Positions 1 to 8,657 of a DNA stretch of 32,888 nt are shown one piece after another. The stretch covers positions 1 through 32,888 of the forward strand of contig CAZVYG010000062.1 in NCBI GenBank assembly GCA_964631605.1, written 5' to 3'. The stretch is from JARKQH01 sp964631605 (GTDB taxonomy: Bacteria; Verrucomicrobiota; Verrucomicrobiia; Limisphaerales; UBA8199). Position 1 is the stretch's first letter. Each line of letters begins with the position of its first letter. The notes beneath the pieces were generated by a model. The model was not told where the DNA came from. It saw only the letters and a program-made list of their open reading frames with translations, and ran no database searches. A program made the position numbers and the translations under genes.

Positions 1-2000
1 GGTTCCTTCCCGTCGAAGCAAGCCTCCACCGTGTCCATCTCCCAGCAGTGGGAGGCGAGCTTCTCCTCGGACTTCACCGGGAACCAGACGCGCATTTCGT
101 TCGGGCCGCGGTGACACCAGGCGTAGTAAGGAATGAGCGTGAGCGGCTCTTCCTTCGTCTCCGGCGTCATCCTGACGGTGACGATCCCTCCCAGCAGGCC
201 GGGTTGATCTTTGATTTCAAAACGCACCTTCTGGCCAGGCACGCGGTCGAGGACATGGCCGCCGTTGTCCGCGCCCTCGGCGCAATAGACCAGCGGGCCG
301 CGTTCGATCGCGAACCGGTTGCGGTCGGCCTTGACCTCGGGGTGAACCGCCACGCGCCGGACGGGCAGGTCCAGGTCGAGGGTGACGGCGTCTCCGCGTT
401 GCCAGGTGCGGTTGATATGGGCATAGCCTTGCTCAAGGTCAAGGCGGACGGGTTTTCCGTTGAGGGCGAGTTTCACCTTTGGCTGGAGATGATCGTCGTA
501 ACGATACAGGTCGCCCGGGACGGGCTGGTTTCTGGCCCAGCCCGGAATCCGCACGCTCAGCCGGAACTCTGCCGGCTCTTGCGGCATGATCCGGAGGAGA
601 ACCTTGCCGTCCCACGGGTAGTGCGTCTCCTGCTGGATTTCCAAGGGTGTTCCGGCGACTTCAAACTTTGCGGTGCCGCCGAGGAAGAGATTCACGAAGA
701 CCTGGCGGTCGCGGGTCGCATAGGCGAAACCCGGCACCTGGGGAAGGAATCGCACGACGTTGACCGGGCAGCAGGAGCAGCCGAACCACGGCGAGCGTTG
801 GTAGTTGCCGGCGTTTTCGAGGGGGTTGGGATAGAAGAAACGGTCGCCGCTCAGCGAGACGCCGGAGAGGAAGCCGTTGTAGATCACGCGTTCGAGCACG
901 TCAAAGTAGCAGCCGTCGCCGTGCATCAGAAACATGCGATGATTCCAGAGCGCATGGGCGATGGCGGCGCAGGTTTCCAGGTAGGCGCTGGCATTGGGCA
1001 GTTCGTAATCCGCGCCGAAGGCTTCTCCTTCCGCCCGGGCGCCGATGCCGCCGGTCAGGTGCATCTTCCGCTCGACGGTGTTTTTCCACAAGCCTTCAAC
1101 CGCCCGGGTCCATTCGTTCCGGCCCGTCAGCGCGGCCACGTCGGCCACGCCGCAATAGAAGTAACCGGCGCGCACGGCGTGCCCGACCGCCTCGCGTTGT
1201 TCGACGATCGGCAGATGGTCCTGCTGATAAGGACCGCGCAGTTTGTGGGTGTCGGCGCGGCCGCGCAAATCGCAGAAGAATTGCGCCTGGTCGAGATACT
1301 TCCTTTCGCCCGTGGCGCGGTAAAGGCGCACCAAACCGATTTCGATTTCCTGGTGGCCGGGGGGCTCCTTGAGCTGGTCGGGTCCCGGGCCGAAGGTCCG
1401 GCACACCAGTTCGGCATTGCGCAGGGCGACATCGAGCAAGGTTCGCTTGCCGGTCGCTTCGAAATGGGCCACCGCCGCCTCGTAGAGGTGACCCACGTTA
1501 TAGAGTTCGTGGCTGACCCGGAGGTTGGACCAGCGAGTCGGACCGAAAAAATCCAGCCGGCACTTGGGGTCAATCGTGCGGGCGGTATAAAGATAGCCGT
1601 CGGGTTCCTGCGCGGCGGCGATTTTGGCGATTAGATCGTCGAGATAACGATCGAGTTTCGGATCGGGGTGCGTGGCCAGGGTGCAGGCCGCCCCCTCGAT
1701 GACTTTGAACACATCCGAGTCGTCGAAGGGGGTGCCTTTGAACGGCCCCTCCATGAGTTTGCCGGCTTTGGCGAAGTTATCAATCCGGCCGGTTTCCTCG
1801 CACTTTTCAAAATCGTACCAGACGGTGCGAAGCCGGTTGGTTTCAAGACGGGGGGTCCAGAACCCGTCCGTGACGCGCACGGCGGTCCAGGAAACGGGAC
1901 GGACGGGATAATCCTTCAGCTCGGCGGCGCGGGCCGGGGCCAGGGCGCCGGCGATTGCCAGTCCTGCAAGGCAAAGCAGCGAGGGGGTTCTGTTGCTCAT
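1..2000 (-). CDS. GH127 beta-L-arabinofuranosidase (DUF1680), 3' end outside window
   Basis: Secreted glycoside hydrolase expected to remove beta-L-arabinofuranose, or related side-chain sugars, from plant or algal polysaccharides. The frame stays open for 666 codons to the left edge, so the C-terminus is missing. It begins with a Sec signal (MSNRTPSLLCLAGLAIAGAL, then APARA). Family hallmarks visible: PFDDSDVFKVIEGAA near residue 80, SHELYNVGHLYEAAVAHFEA, the Glu-x-Cys zinc motif ETCAAI (E342, C344), GCSCCPVN (C408, C410, C411) and PYYAWCHRGPNEM late in the chain. E326 lies 16 residues before E342, the same spacing as the acid/base Glu322 and zinc-ligand Glu338 of the characterised Bifidobacterium HypBA1. 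After residue 640 a discoidin-like tail seems to start. The ATG overlaps the TGA of the upstream fucosidase gene (ATGA), so the two are probably translationally coupled. The family is secure; the exact substrate is inferred. Confidence 0.93.
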   Translation of the reverse strand, partial: MSNRTPSLLCLAGLAIAGALAPARAAELKDYPVRPVSWTAVRVTDGFWTPRLETNRLRTVWYDFEKCEETGRIDNFAKAGKLMEGPFKGTPFDDSDVFKVIEGAACTLATHPDPKLDRYLDDLIAKIAAAQEPDGYLYTARTIDPKCRLDFFGPTRWSNLRVSHELYNVGHLYEAAVAHFEATGKRTLLDVALRNAELVCRTFGPGPDQLKEPPGHQEIEIGLVRLYRATGERKYLDQAQFFCDLRGRADTHKLRGPYQQDHLPIVEQREAVGHAVRAGYFYCGVADVAALTGRNEWTRAVEGLWKNTVERKMHLTGGIGARAEGEAFGADYELPNASAYLETCAAIAHALWNHRMFLMHGDGCYFDVLERVIYNGFLSGVSLSGDRFFYPNPLENAGNYQRSPWFGCSCCPVNVVRFLPQVPGFAYATRDRQVFVNLFLGGTAKFEVAGTPLEIQQETHYPWDGKVLLRIMPQEPAEFRLSVRIPGWARNQPVPGDLYRYDDHLQPKVKLALNGKPVRLDLEQGYAHINRTWQRGDAVTLDLDLPVRRVAVHPEVKADRNRFAIERGPLVYCAEGADNGGHVLDRVPGQKVRFEIKDQPGLLGGIVTVRMTPETKEEPLTLIPYYAWCHRGPNEMRVWFPVKSEEKLASHCWEMDTVEACFDGKE

Positions 2001-3421
2001 GGGTTCTTATTAACGGATGTTGTTTGGGGGGCCAGGTCCGAGTGGTAGAGGGCGAATTCGCTGACGGCGGGACAGCCAAGGGCGGATTCGATGACAAGTC
2101 TCACGCGGGTGGCGGTGGTCTCGGGAAGGGACAGCAAGTTGCGGGAGCCGATGACTGTACCGCGGGCGAGGACTTTCCAAACGCCCGAGGCGTCTTCGGC
2201 CTCGAGCCGCCAGGCGCGGGCGCGTTCTCCAAACCAATAGGGTTCGCGCACACTGACCAGGTTGAATTTCACCGCACCGGGCAGACTTAGCCGCAGTTCT
2301 GCGTTCGTCACGCCATCATCCCCCGCCCAGAAGGTCGCCGGGTCGCCATCCACAGCGTTGGCCGGGGCAAAGTCGCGTTCAGGGCCGGCGCGCCGCGACG
2401 AGGCTTCAATGGGCTGGTTGCGGGCCAGGTCCCTGGCGAAAAGGCGGCGTATGGCTTCGCCGAATTCATTCAGCCGCCGCACGTCCGGGCCGGCAAATAA
2501 ACCCTCTTTGTTCGGCGGCACATTCAGGAGCATCACGCTGTTCCGGCCTACGGATTTGAAGTAGATGTCCAGCAGATGTTGCAGGCTCTTGACTTTGGAG
2601 TCCTCGGCGGCGTGGTAAAACCAGCCGGGACGGATCGAGACGTCGCACTCGGCCGGCCACCAGACCTTGCCTTCGCTTCGGCCATGCATGACCGCCGAGG
2701 CGGGCTGCACGCTTGACTCGCCAACCCGCGCCACCCCGGACTCGTTGCCCACCCAGCGGATATCGGGGCCGGAAATGGCAATGACGGCTTTGGGAGCGAG
2801 TGCCCGGATTGTCGCGTAGTAGCCGGGCCAATCATAGACCTGCTTTTTTCCGTTGGGCCCCTCGCCGCAGGCGCCGTCGAACCAGACTTCGTCAATCGGC
2901 CCGTAACGGGTCAGCAGTTCCGCCAGTTGATTGGTAAAATAGGTGTTGTAGGCGTCGGTGCCGTAAGTGGGCTCGTGGCGGTCCCAGGGCGAAAGATACA
3001 AGCCGACCTTGAGGTTCTCCGCGCGGCAGGCCTCGACAAATTCGCGCACCACATCCCCTTTTCCGTCTTTCCATGGGGACCGAGCAACCGAATGCGTGGT
3101 GAACTTGCTGGGCCACAGGCAAAACCCGTCATGGTGTTTGGCAGTCAAAATCATCAACTTGAAGCCGCCGGCTTTGGCGGCTTGCGCCCATTGCCGGGCA
3201 TCCAGTTTGGCGGGGTTGAACAGTGCGGGGTTCTCGTTGCCCAAACCCCATTCCCGATCGGTGAAGGTGTTGATTCCAAAATGAACAAAGAGCGTCAATT
3301 CGAGGTCCTGCCAGGCGCGCTGTTCCGGAGTCGGCACGGGCGGTACGAGGGGCAGCACCGGCGCGCCCGGACTTCCGCATGCCAGGAGCGGCAAAAGCCA
3401 GAGCCAAAGTCGAGATTTCAT
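1997..3421 (-). CDS. GH29 alpha-L-fucosidase lipoprotein with C-terminal F5/8C-like domain
   Basis: Retaining alpha-L-fucosidase, expected to release L-fucose from glycans. It is 474 residues long. The N-terminus MKSRLWLWLLPLLACG is a lipoprotein signal with lipobox L-L-A-C and Cys15 as the lipidation site, so the enzyme is probably membrane-anchored outside the cytoplasm. The GH29 barrel spans about residues 34-330: 'LFVHFGINTFTDREWG', 'LTAKHHDGFCLWPS', and 'EVWFDGACGEG' with probable nucleophile Asp182. Residues 335-462 resemble a discoidin (F5/8 type C) carbohydrate-binding domain. It is the first gene of a two-gene unit with the GH127 enzyme, overlapping it by ATGA. A perfect inverted repeat lies 30 bp upstream of the ATG. 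Other GH29 activities, such as galactosidase, cannot be excluded from sequence alone. Confidence 0.93.
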   Translation of the reverse strand: MKSRLWLWLLPLLACGSPGAPVLPLVPPVPTPEQRAWQDLELTLFVHFGINTFTDREWGLGNENPALFNPAKLDARQWAQAAKAGGFKLMILTAKHHDGFCLWPSKFTTHSVARSPWKDGKGDVVREFVEACRAENLKVGLYLSPWDRHEPTYGTDAYNTYFTNQLAELLTRYGPIDEVWFDGACGEGPNGKKQVYDWPGYYATIRALAPKAVIAISGPDIRWVGNESGVARVGESSVQPASAVMHGRSEGKVWWPAECDVSIRPGWFYHAAEDSKVKSLQHLLDIYFKSVGRNSVMLLNVPPNKEGLFAGPDVRRLNEFGEAIRRLFARDLARNQPIEASSRRAGPERDFAPANAVDGDPATFWAGDDGVTNAELRLSLPGAVKFNLVSVREPYWFGERARAWRLEAEDASGVWKVLARGTVIGSRNLLSLPETTATRVRLVIESALGCPAVSEFALYHSDLAPQTTSVNKNP

Positions 3422-3450
3422 GCGGCGAGCATGCCGTTGCCTCTGCTTGA

Positions 3451-3467
3451 GCGCAAACCATTTGCGC
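3451..3467. promoter_or_regulatory. Perfect inverted repeat upstream of the fucosidase operon
   Basis: GCGCAAACCATTTGCGC has two perfect 7-bp arms around CCA, 30 bp before the fucosidase ATG and inside the divergent gap with the DUF6600 gene. It could be a repressor operator, or a 7-bp RNA hairpin in the fucosidase leader. A weak minus-strand promoter (TTGACT, 16 bp, TATTCA at 3507-3534) lies upstream of it. The symmetry is directly visible; the function is inferred. Confidence 0.45.
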
Positions 3468-3587
3468 CTGCGGGCACAAGGTAAGAAAGGCGTTGGGGCA
3501 GGGCGGTGAATAGCCCCCCGTCAGGCCAAGTCAAATCAGTATGACAGAGAGCGCAATCAGGCGTAATCTGATAATGGAACAAAGTAT

Positions 3588-5810
3588 ATGAAAAACCGGA
3601 TTTTCCGACTGAGCCTGGCGATGGCGCTGGGGGCACTCCCATTTGGGGGAGCATGTGTGCGGGCGTCCTCGAATACCGCAGCGCCGCCCGTCGTGTCCGT
3701 GGTGCAACCGGCCCCCCCCGCCCAGGTGGCTAATGCCGAGCCGCTTCCAGCGGCGCCAACGAATTCGGCCGCCATGGTCAACGTGCCTCTCGAATCCGAG
3801 GCGCTGCCTCCGGAGGCCACCAACGACCTGGCGCTGGCCAACGCGCCGGTCAAGGTCGTCTCGAGCGAAACCCCCGTGCCGGCGGATTTGGGTTTGAGCG
3901 CGGCTGCCCTCGAACTGGTGAAATTGGCTCACTCGAACGTGGATGAGGCCGTGATGCTGGCGTTTGCCAGTAATTCAGCCAGCACATTTAATCTGACGGC
4001 TGACCAGATCATTTACCTCAATGACATCGGAGTTCCTTCCAGCGTGGTGACGGCGATGATCCAGCGCGACACCGCGTTGAGGACCAACCTTGCAGCCGCA
4101 GCGGTGGCGCCGCAACCGGTTCAAGTGGATACCAATGTCCCGCCCCCGGCGGAGGAGGTGGCCCCGCAGGCCCAGACTCCTGCACCCGCGCCGCCACAGA
4201 CGAATGTGACCTATGCGACCTTTTACGATGCGCTCGCCCCCTATGGCACCTGGATTGAGCTGGATGGCTATGGCAGGGTTTGGCAGCCCACCGTGGTGGT
4301 GATCAACTCGGGCTGGCGCCCGTATTTTGACGGTGGCCGTTGGGTTTACACCGATTCGGGCTGGTATTGGTATTCGGATTACACCTGGGGTTGGGCGCCC
4401 TTCCACTATGGCCGCTGGTTCCGGCATAGCCGGATCGGATGGTGCTGGTGGCCGGACGTGGTTTGGGGGCCCGCCTGGGTGAGCTGGCGTTACACCGACG
4501 CCTACTGCGGCTGGGCGCCCCTGCCGCCCGGCGCGTATTATCGCCCCGGTTTCGGCTTCACCTATTATGGCCGGCCCGTGGGATTTTCCTTTGGCTTTGG
4601 GCTCGGTCCGGAATGCTACTCTTTTGTTTCCTATCACCATTTCCGCGAGCACCGTTGGCATCACCACGCCTTGCCGCCCCACCATGTGCCGCCCGTCTAT
4701 CATGGCTCCAGAATTTGCCACGGCCAGCCGCCCGCCCAGCTTTCCACTTACTTGGGCGCCAAGACGGCGATTGCCTTGAATCAGACCCCGGTCCCTCCGC
4801 CTCATGGCAGCCGGCCGGAGCGGCTCGCGAGCAACGGTAAGAGCCTGAGTGTCTATCGGCCTGAGCTCGCCAGTTCCTCCAGCCTGGCGAACCGCCTGAC
4901 CCAGCGAACTTCGACCATCGCGGCGTCACGCCCGGCGGCGACGGTTACTCCAGCCACTCTGTCAAAGATCAGCGGACAGCCGGCCACGCTGCGCCCTGTC
5001 TCCGCCGTCGCCCCGAGGACGGCGGTTGCCCCGGCTCAAGCGGCTCCGTCTGCGAACTCTTCAAGCCTGGCAAACCGGCTCAGTCAGCGCCCGGTCCGAG
5101 GTGCTGCCGGCAGCCCGCCTGCGGTGACGCCGGGGGCCCCCGCCGCGCAATCCCCTGGCGGCTCGAGCCAGAATCGGCTCACGGCCCGGCCATCCACTTC
5201 CGTTTCGACAGCTCCGGCCGCGCCGAACCCGCAGGCCGCGCCGGCCTCGAAAGCCCAGCCGTTGATCCTCCGGGGAAGTCAATCAAGCCCATCTTCACCG
5301 GGGCCGACTGCGCGTTCTGCCTCGCCGACGGTAACCGCTCCTCGCACTCCTGCGGCGCCGAGTGCACCCGCTCCCACAGCCCAGCCCAGCGTTTCGAGAC
5401 CATCGGCACCCGAGCATGGGGCCTCGCGCTTGGTGCAGCGGTCGCCCACCATGTCGCCTTCGGTAGGCAGCGGTTCTTCTTCCGCGTTGCAAAACCGTTT
5501 GGGCAACGCCTCGTCCGCGCCGGCCCAACGGTCATTCACCGCTCCAACCTACCAGGCGCCGGCGCCTTCAGTCCGGCCCCAACCGGCCTACACGCCTCCG
5601 GCGGTGTCCGCGCCCAGGCCATCGGCGCCCGCTGGTGTCCCGGCGCGTCCGCCCAGCCCGGCGCCAAGCATGCGGTCGCCCGCGCCAGCCCCCGCAGCTC
5701 CCGCGATGTCGGCGCCGCCGCGCGCGAGCATGCCCTCTGCGCCAATGCAGGCTCCTCCCTCCTCCGGCTCGCGGCTGACCGAACGGGCTGGCAGCATGGG
5801 GCGGCGCTAA
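3588..5810 (+). CDS. Secreted DUF6600 protein with Pro/Ala/Ser-rich tail
   Basis: Exported protein of 740 residues, function unknown. Residues 1-27 form a signal peptide (MKNRIFRLSLAMALGALPFG). Residues 103-165 are a small helical domain containing LTADQIIYLNDIGVPSSV, a segment I associate with Verrucomicrobiota proteins. Residues 208-330 are the Tyr/Trp-rich DUF6600 repeat region: 'FYDALAPYGTWIELDGYGRV', 'WRPYFDGGRWVYTDSGW', 'WGWAPFHYGRW'. A His-rich patch follows (350-372). From residue 405 to the end the protein is low-complexity Pro/Ala/Ser, punctuated by six degenerate copies of an 'S-x-x-NRL-x-x-R' motif. No catalytic residues are recognisable. It probably sits in the periplasm or envelope. 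It is transcribed divergently from the fucosidase gene; no clear ribosome binding site precedes the ATG. The domain call is good, the role is open. Confidence 0.88.
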   Translation: MKNRIFRLSLAMALGALPFGGACVRASSNTAAPPVVSVVQPAPPAQVANAEPLPAAPTNSAAMVNVPLESEALPPEATNDLALANAPVKVVSSETPVPADLGLSAAALELVKLAHSNVDEAVMLAFASNSASTFNLTADQIIYLNDIGVPSSVVTAMIQRDTALRTNLAAAAVAPQPVQVDTNVPPPAEEVAPQAQTPAPAPPQTNVTYATFYDALAPYGTWIELDGYGRVWQPTVVVINSGWRPYFDGGRWVYTDSGWYWYSDYTWGWAPFHYGRWFRHSRIGWCWWPDVVWGPAWVSWRYTDAYCGWAPLPPGAYYRPGFGFTYYGRPVGFSFGFGLGPECYSFVSYHHFREHRWHHHALPPHHVPPVYHGSRICHGQPPAQLSTYLGAKTAIALNQTPVPPPHGSRPERLASNGKSLSVYRPELASSSSLANRLTQRTSTIAASRPAATVTPATLSKISGQPATLRPVSAVAPRTAVAPAQAAPSANSSSLANRLSQRPVRGAAGSPPAVTPGAPAAQSPGGSSQNRLTARPSTSVSTAPAAPNPQAAPASKAQPLILRGSQSSPSSPGPTARSASPTVTAPRTPAAPSAPAPTAQPSVSRPSAPEHGASRLVQRSPTMSPSVGSGSSSALQNRLGNASSAPAQRSFTAPTYQAPAPSVRPQPAYTPPAVSAPRPSAPAGVPARPPSPAPSMRSPAPAPAAPAMSAPPRASMPSAPMQAPPSSGSRLTERAGSMGRR

Positions 5811-5859
5811 GCTGGTTTTATTCTTTTGATGCCCGGTCCGGGATGGCAAACTGCTGCGG

Positions 5860-6474
5860 ATGGGCATCACACCGCAGCAATTCAAGCGCTTGCAGGAACG
5901 CCTGGAGACTCCGCGTCGTCAGGCGTCTCCAGCGTTCGCCGCCGGTGCGGCCTCCAAGGCCCCAGCCCGCTCGCACCAGATTATCCTGGGATTGGACCCC
6001 TCCCTCCGCGGGACCGGTTACGGGATCATTCGCGCCGGGCGGCCGCAGGCGGTATCCCTCGAGCAGGGCACCATTCGCTGCCCGGCTTCATGGGAACGCT
6101 CGCAGTGCCTGGTGCGGATCGTCCAGAGGCTCCGCGAGGTCATCCAACGCACCCGCCCCTCAGTCTGCGTCGTGGAAGGGCTGTTCTATGCGCAGAACCT
6201 GCAAACGACGCTGATCATGGGCGAAGCGCGGGGAGCGGCGCTGGCGACCGTGGCGGAGGCGGGTTTGGATATTTATGAGTTGGCGCCGCGCCGGGTTAAA
6301 CAGGCTATTGTCGGCTATGGGGCGGCGCAAAAACTGGCGGTGGCGCGAATGGTGCAGCGGATGCTGCAACTGGCCGAAGTGCCCGAACCCGACGCTGCGG
6401 ACGCGCTGGCGCTGGCCCTGACTTTTGCCCAGGAGCAGGCCCGCTACAGTCTGCAGGGTCCAAAGAAAATCTGA
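5860..6474 (+). CDS. ruvC: Crossover junction endodeoxyribonuclease RuvC
   Basis: Holliday junction resolvase, which makes paired nicks in four-way junctions moved by RuvAB during recombination and fork repair. It has 204 residues with the four acidic catalytic positions of the family: D46 in ILGLDPSLRGTGYG, E106 in VVEGLFYAQN, and D178 and D181 in PEPDAADALALAL. The core starts near residue 39; the first 38 residues are an extension absent from E. coli RuvC. No in-frame ATG lies between residue 1 and the core, so the long start is used. It is followed after 35 bp by ruvA on the same strand. ruvB is not in the window. Confidence 0.95.
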   Translation: MGITPQQFKRLQERLETPRRQASPAFAAGAASKAPARSHQIILGLDPSLRGTGYGIIRAGRPQAVSLEQGTIRCPASWERSQCLVRIVQRLREVIQRTRPSVCVVEGLFYAQNLQTTLIMGEARGAALATVAEAGLDIYELAPRRVKQAIVGYGAAQKLAVARMVQRMLQLAEVPEPDAADALALALTFAQEQARYSLQGPKKI

Positions 6475-6509
6475 TCCGTCGGCGCGGCTGCGGCCGCAGC
6501 AAGCAACTT

Positions 6510-7112
6510 ATGATTACTTTTCTGCATGGCAAACTGGTGGAGGCGCTCCCCACGCAGGTCATCGTTGATGTCCAGGGAATGGGCTACGAAGTGCTCATCC
6601 CCTTGTCCTCCTACGACAAGCTGCCGCCCGCGGGCCAGGAAATCCGGCTGTTGACCCATCTTGTCATCCGTGAGGATGCCCACGTGCTTTACGGCTTCAT
6701 GTCCGCGACCGAACGCGACTTGTTCCGGCTGCTGATCAACAGCGTGAGCGGCATTGGCCCTAAAATCGCTCTGAACATTCTCAGCGGAATCAGTCCCGCC
6801 GCGTTCCGGGGCGCGGTGGCGAATGGCGACGTCAAAGCCCTGGCCCAGATTTCGGGTGTGGGCAAGAAGACGGCCGAACGCATCGTCGTCGAGTTGAAAG
6901 ACAAGATCGGCGCGGCGGGCGCCTGGGAAGCGGCCAGCGCCCAGCGTGGGTTGTCCGCAGCGGACCAGAAAGTCAACGATGGCGTCCTGGCGCTCATCGC
7001 CCTGGGTTTCAAACAAGCGGAGGCCCACGATGCCGTCCGTCAAGCACAGCAGGCGCTTGGTCCTCAGGCCACAGTCGAGGAACTGGTCCGGGCCTGCCTT
7101 CGCAAGCCATGA
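6510..7112 (+). CDS. ruvA: Holliday junction branch migration protein RuvA
   Basis: Junction-binding subunit that holds the four-way DNA and loads the RuvB motor. It is 200 residues long, the normal length. Domain I (OB fold) begins MITFLHGKLVEALPTQVIVD. Two helix-hairpin-helix motifs follow: VSGIGPKIAL (79-88) and ISGVGKKTAERIV (114-126). The mobile C-terminal domain that contacts RuvB covers about 153-198. Nine bases before the ATG is a perfect 14-bp palindrome, GCTGCGGCCGCAGC (6487-6500), which could fold near the start codon. The TGA stop overlaps the ATG of the next gene (ATGA), which suggests coupled translation with the acyltransferase. Confidence 0.96.
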   Translation: MITFLHGKLVEALPTQVIVDVQGMGYEVLIPLSSYDKLPPAGQEIRLLTHLVIREDAHVLYGFMSATERDLFRLLINSVSGIGPKIALNILSGISPAAFRGAVANGDVKALAQISGVGKKTAERIVVELKDKIGAAGAWEAASAQRGLSAADQKVNDGVLALIALGFKQAEAHDAVRQAQQALGPQATVEELVRACLRKP

Positions 7113-7840
7113 GCGCTCAGCCCACACCGCCGACCGGGCCTCCGGGCCGCGCGCGCCGTCCCAAGCGGGTGAGTGGGATCGTGGTGCCGCACGCGCCGCG
7201 GTGGTATCAGCGGGTGGGGGCGTGGGTGGTATATGCCCTGGTCCGAACTGTGGCGGCCACGCTGCGCTACCGGTGGCACGATGGCTCGGGCGGCTTCCTG
7301 GAAAAGCATCGGGGTCCGGCTATTTATTGTGTGTGGCACAACCGCTTGGCGCTTTGCCTGCCAGCCTACTTCAGCTACGCGCGTCCGCGCACGCGCACGG
7401 CTGGCATGGCGGCCCTGGTCAGCGCCAGCAAAGACGGCGGTTTTCTCGCCGCCATCCTCGAGTGTTTTGGAGTCCAGCCCGTGCGCGGCTCTTCCAGCCG
7501 GCGCGGCCCTCAGGCCCTGCTGGAACTGACCACCTGGGGCGAACGCGGTTACGATCTGGCCATCACCCCGGACGGTCCGCGCGGACCCTGCTATGTGGTG
7601 CAAGAGGGAATCATGTCGCTGGCCCAGGTGACGGGCCTGCCGATTCTGCCCTTCTCTTACAATTTGCCTTGGAAAATCCGGCTCCAGAGCTGGGACCGCT
7701 TCCAGGTGCCGATTCCGTTTTCCGTTTGCGAAATGAGGATCGGGGCGCCCCTTCAAGTGCCACGTGACATTAGCGCCGAGGAGCGGGCCGCGTTGCGGGA
7801 GCAATTGCAGCAGACTCTTCGCAATCTGACGTTCGATTAA
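7109..7840 (+). CDS. DUF374 lysophospholipid acyltransferase-family protein
   Basis: Membrane-associated acyltransferase-like protein of 243 residues, related to the LPLAT superfamily enzymes that acylate lysophospholipids or lipid A precursors. The DUF374 signature is clear: WHNRL (76-80) in place of the classical HxxxxD box, RGSSSRRG (126-133), and TPDGPRGP (153-160). A hydrophobic stretch at 36-50 may be a membrane contact. The Arg-rich N-terminus (residues 1-30) is poorly conserved in such proteins. The start codon overlaps the ruvA stop (ATGA). The physiological substrate cannot be deduced; in other bacteria the family has been linked to lipid A or phospholipid metabolism. Confidence 0.85.
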   Translation: MSAQPTPPTGPPGRARRPKRVSGIVVPHAPRWYQRVGAWVVYALVRTVAATLRYRWHDGSGGFLEKHRGPAIYCVWHNRLALCLPAYFSYARPRTRTAGMAALVSASKDGGFLAAILECFGVQPVRGSSSRRGPQALLELTTWGERGYDLAITPDGPRGPCYVVQEGIMSLAQVTGLPILPFSYNLPWKIRLQSWDRFQVPIPFSVCEMRIGAPLQVPRDISAEERAALREQLQQTLRNLTFD

Positions 7841-7918
7841 GGCGATGCTGCTGCTAAGAAGCCCAGGACTTCGTTTCGACCTGCGCAAGAGGGGGCGAGC
7901 GGGCCTCAGGCGTCCGGT

Positions 7919-8488
7919 TTACTTCCGCGCGGTTGGGGGAAAATCGTGTTGGTATTTTCGAGCACGGTCCAGGACGGCGGCGACGTAGGCGCGTGTTGCC
8001 GGAAAGGTGATTTGTTCCAGAAAGCGGGCGCTGTTGGTGGCTGCCTCCCCGGTGGCCCATTTAAGCGCATTACTGCGACCCGCGTTGTAGGCTGCCAGTG
8101 CGTAGGGACGGGGATCATCGGCGGCCGCGAATCGTTTCAGCAGCTTGCCAAGGTAATACGTCCCGGCCAGCGTGTTGGTGACCGGGTCAAGGCAATGCTC
8201 ATGCTCGAAGGCTTCGATCCCCTCCGCATCGGCCCACTCACGCGCCGCATCCTCGCGGAGTTGCATCAACCCCAGCTCCCCCGCCCGTCCGCGGGCATGA
8301 GGATCAAAGCGGCTCTCGCGCCAGACCACTGCTTTGACCAGCGCCGCGTCCACCTGATAGCGTGCCGCTGCCGCCCGAATTGGGCCGTCCTGGCTGCGCT
8401 CCAGCCAGCCTCTCCGCCACCAGATGGCCACTGCCAGCGCGGCCACGAGCAGGATCGCCGGGAGCCATATCGTTTGCGGGCGTTTCAC
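7919..8488 (-). CDS. Membrane-anchored lytic transglycosylase (SLT domain)
   Basis: Peptidoglycan-cleaving lytic transglycosylase of 189 residues. Residues 7-23 are one transmembrane helix or uncleaved signal (IWLPAILLVAALAVAIWW), placing the SLT domain outside the cytoplasm. The fold is shown by 'VVWRESRFDPHARG' with catalytic Glu58, 'GELGLMQL' and 'ALAAYNAGRSNALKW' (AYNAG at 133-137). The order and spacing match goose-type lysozyme-like transglycosylases such as the Slt70 catalytic domain. The start is GTG, supported by AGGA seven bases upstream (within 8492-8501), one of few good ribosome binding sites in the window. It converges with the acyltransferase gene and is divergent from the GH13 gene. 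Confidence 0.92.
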   Translation of the reverse strand: MKRPQTIWLPAILLVAALAVAIWWRRGWLERSQDGPIRAAAARYQVDAALVKAVVWRESRFDPHARGRAGELGLMQLREDAAREWADAEGIEAFEHEHCLDPVTNTLAGTYYLGKLLKRFAAADDPRPYALAAYNAGRSNALKWATGEAATNSARFLEQITFPATRAYVAAVLDRARKYQHDFPPTARK

Positions 8489-8537
8489 CGGCCTATCCTA
8501 AATCCAACCTCGCGGGGGCGTCGAGTGTGCGGTTGGC

Positions 8538-8566
8538 TTGTGAAATCAGAACAAACGTGCTAAAAA
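8538..8566 (+). promoter_or_regulatory. Possible promoter of the GH13 gene
   Basis: TTGTGA (8538-8543), a 17-bp spacer and TAAAAA (8561-8566) form a modest sigma70-like pair in the most AT-rich part of this divergent gap. Each box matches the consensus at four of six positions. It would leave a leader of about 85 bases before the annotated ATG. Confidence 0.3.
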
Positions 8567-8657
8567 TAGGGGCAGATGAATCAAGCCGTCGGCCCTGCAT
8601 GTTTCAGATCCGCAGTCGAGTGTCTCTCCGGCCGCGGCCGCGCTGGTTAAGCGAGCC

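Noticed and set aside
48..1634. Long open frame on the plus strand (528 codons)
   Set aside because: It is antisense to the GH127 gene, whose minus-strand frame carries all family motifs; the plus-strand translation has no recognisable domain and a skewed composition typical of GC-rich shadow frames.
6487..6500. Palindrome GCTGCGGCCGCAGC as an operator of ruvA
   Set aside because: It lies between two genes 35 bp apart with no promoter visible, and GC-rich palindromes of this kind arise easily here; kept only as a remark under ruvA.
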